From: Halobacteriales archaeon QS_9_68_42 | GTDB lineage: Archaea; Halobacteriota; Halobacteria; Halobacteriales; Haloarculaceae | Length of the DNA: 39,195 bases | Assembly (NCBI GenBank): GCA_003022905.1 | Contig: PXSE01000141.1 | Location: 1 to 39,195 of the forward strand | Direction of reading: 5' to 3' | Shown: piece by piece, positions 37,983 to 39,195 of the stretch | How the letters are laid out: the number at the start of each line of letters is the position of its first letter | How positions within the stretch are numbered: the first letter of the stretch is position 1 | The notes under the pieces: model-generated | Databases searched by the model: none | The model's input: only the letters and a program-made list of their open reading frames with translations | Told to the model about the DNA's origin: nothing | Translations under genes and position numbers: made by a program

Positions 37983-39195
37983 CTACCGCCCGTACCCGGG
38001 CAGCGAGTCGAGGACATCGTCGGCCTCCTTGATGGCCCGCTCCAGTCGCCGGACGCCCGGCTTCTCGCGGCGCCCCTCGGCCGCGAAGACCCGGACCCGC
38101 TCTGTGCCACAGGGGACGAACCCCGTTCCGAGAGCCTCGGCGGTCGACCGCAGTCCGAGACCGGCGTCGGCCTCGCCAGTCAGCACCTTGCGGGCGGGCG
38201 ACTCGTGGGCGCGGACGGCGAACTCGAAGCCGTCGATGGCCTCGACGAGGTCGTGCCGGTCGACGCCCCGCTCGTCGGCCAGCGCGGCGACGGCGTTGCC
38301 CAGCGTGGTTCGCAGTCCCGAGTCGGTCGTCCGGTTGACGAACCGCAACTCGTCGTCGACCAGGTCGGCGACGCCCTCGACGTCGTCGGGGTTGCCCGCC
38401 GGCACGACCAGCCCCCACTCGCGGGTCCAGCCGCCGAGTTCGGCCGCGTCGTCGGGGGCGGCCTCGCCGGTGACGACGGCGACGTCAGTGACGCCGTCCC
38501 GGAGCCGGCGGAGGCCCTGTCGGCTGCCGACGCTCAGGTAGCGTGGCCGCTCGAGGCGGTCCAGCAGCCGCGACAGCGCCGGGTCGTCCTCGCCGGCGCC
38601 GAGGGCCGTCGGCGGCCGAACGTCCGGCGAGAACAGCCGTACCTCGACCGTCTCGCCCTCCTCCAGGTACTCGACGTCCGGCGGCACCGCGACGACGCCG
38701 TCGGCCTCCACGAGGCTCGTCGTCGCGCCGCTGCCCCGGTCGACGGGGTAGACGAGCGTCTCGTCGTCGCCGTCGGCCTCGCCTTCGCTCCCGTCGGCCG
38801 ACTGGGTCGGCCCGCTCTCGACGAGGCCGGCCGGCATGAACCGGAGACGGCCCTCGTCGTACCGCTCGCGGACGGCCATCGACCCCTCGACGGTCGCGGT
38901 CTGCGGTTCCGGCAGGCCGGCCGCCTCGCGGATAGCCGGCGCGACGAACGTCCGGAAGATGGTCAGCGCCGACACCGGGTAGCCCGGCAGGCCGACGTAG
39001 GCGCTGCCATCGGAAGAGTCGCTTCGCTCGTCTTCCGAGCCGTCCGAGCGTGTCCCGGAGACGGCCAGTCGGCCGACGAGCATCGGCTTGCCCGGTTTGA
39101 CCGCCACACCGTGCAACAGGAGTTCGCCGGACTCCTCGACGACCCGGTAGATGACGTCGACGGCCGACGCCGACGTCGACCCCGACGACAGCACG
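37983..39195 (-). CDS. moeA: MoeA-type molybdopterin protein with C-terminal PBP-like domain, N-terminus beyond window
   Basis: The reading frame is open at the right edge, so only the last 404 residues are seen. The first part holds the MoeA motifs LHGVAVKPGKPMLVGRL and YVGLPGYPVSALTIFRTFVA, then the MoeA C-terminal beta-barrel (EGETVEVRLF). The last 190 residues (PALSRLLDRLERPRYLSVGS, then GLVVPAGNPDDVEGVADLVD and DAGLGLRSTAEALGTGFVPC) form a type II periplasmic-binding-like domain, as in archaeal MoeA/LysR-substrate fusions, thought to sense or deliver molybdate. A Ser/Asp-rich insert (SGTRSDGSEDERSDSSDG) splits the MoeA core and is encoded by a palindromic segment; a second acidic insert lies near residue 135. 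Confidence 0.82.
   Translation of the reverse strand, partial: VLSSGSTSASAVDVIYRVVEESGELLLHGVAVKPGKPMLVGRLAVSGTRSDGSEDERSDSSDGSAYVGLPGYPVSALTIFRTFVAPAIREAAGLPEPQTATVEGSMAVRERYDEGRLRFMPAGLVESGPTQSADGSEGEADGDDETLVYPVDRGSGATTSLVEADGVVAVPPDVEYLEEGETVEVRLFSPDVRPPTALGAGEDDPALSRLLDRLERPRYLSVGSRQGLRRLRDGVTDVAVVTGEAAPDDAAELGGWTREWGLVVPAGNPDDVEGVADLVDDELRFVNRTTDSGLRTTLGNAVAALADERGVDRHDLVEAIDGFEFAVRAHESPARKVLTGEADAGLGLRSTAEALGTGFVPCGTERVRVFAAEGRREKPGVRRLERAIKEADDVLDSLPGYGR
39010..39038. repeat. Palindromic in-frame insert inside the MoeA gene
   Basis: TCGGAAGA at 39010-39017 is exactly inverted as TCTTCCGA at 39031-39038 around a 13-base loop containing GTCGCTTCGCTCG. The loop matches the GAGCGAAGCGAC motif found inside repeat family 1. 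It codes for SEDERSDSSD, lying between two strands that are normally joined by a short turn, so it looks like a small mobile palindrome tolerated in a surface loop. Confidence 0.5.

Noticed and set aside
1..39195. CRISPR arrays, rRNA, tRNA, transposase or integrase genes
   Set aside because: Looked for regular spacer repeats, tRNA cloverleaf features with TTCRA arms and DDE/tyrosine-recombinase motifs on both strands; none convincing.

Overview
The window is GC-rich DNA (roughly two thirds G+C) from a haloarchaeon (class Halobacteria). The signs are very acidic proteins, many leaderless genes with a TATA-like box about 25-30 nt before the start codon, overlapping ATGA/TGATG gene junctions, a bacterioruberin carotenoid cluster, aIF5A, methenyl-H4MPT cyclohydrolase, Tat signals and typical haloarchaeal families (DUF2178, DUF5305, DUF1102, LWR-salt). 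No rRNA, tRNA, CRISPR array, transposase or integrase was seen.

Layout. 0-3.5 kb: a truncated COG1709-type regulator, a DUF2178 pair behind a striking repeated operator and a broken HTH gene, two YdjM/DUF457-like membrane proteins and a GNAT acetyltransferase. 3.5-8.7 kb: a broken membrane-protein gene, TatD hydrolase, cation/proton or Na/Ca exchanger, NYN-domain protein, gcvT and a peroxiredoxin. 8.7-12.4 kb: ZIP transporter, Nif3-like protein, a TumA/TumE-like toxin-antitoxin locus whose toxin carries a stop, and an SDR. 12.5-18.5 kb: carotenoid genes crtD-lyeJ-cruF on the plus strand facing a crtB-carotenoid oxygenase pair on the minus strand. 18.8-24.5 kb: gcvH, agmatinase, aIF5A, mch, small conserved proteins, a HAD phosphatase and pyrF. 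24.7-33.4 kb: a cell-surface cluster (RecA-like protein, DUF5305, SipW-type signal peptidase, Tat FG-GAP protein, membrane HTH regulator, DUF1102 protein, PKD protein). 33.5-39.2 kb: zinc-finger protein, J-domain protein, pterin dehydratase, LWR-salt protein, broken HAD gene, serpin, membrane protein and a MoeA-type protein running off the end.

Two families of non-autonomous mobile repeats are visible: a 208-246 bp element with imperfect terminal repeats and 8-bp target duplications (four copies, one forming the C-terminus of agmatinase), and a 104-bp element flanked by TA (three copies).

The most unusual feature is a series of genes that align well with their families on both sides of a sharp join but lack a segment of about 25-50 codons: aIF5A (without the hypusination loop), crtB, pyrF, a HAD hydrolase, a small membrane protein, the tail of an HTH regulator, and apparently the start region shared by gcvT and the NYN gene. 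Several of these should be essential. Either the assembly has collapsed short segments, or this genome has suffered repeated short deletions; reads spanning the joins would decide. All family comparisons here are from memory of the families, not from a database search.
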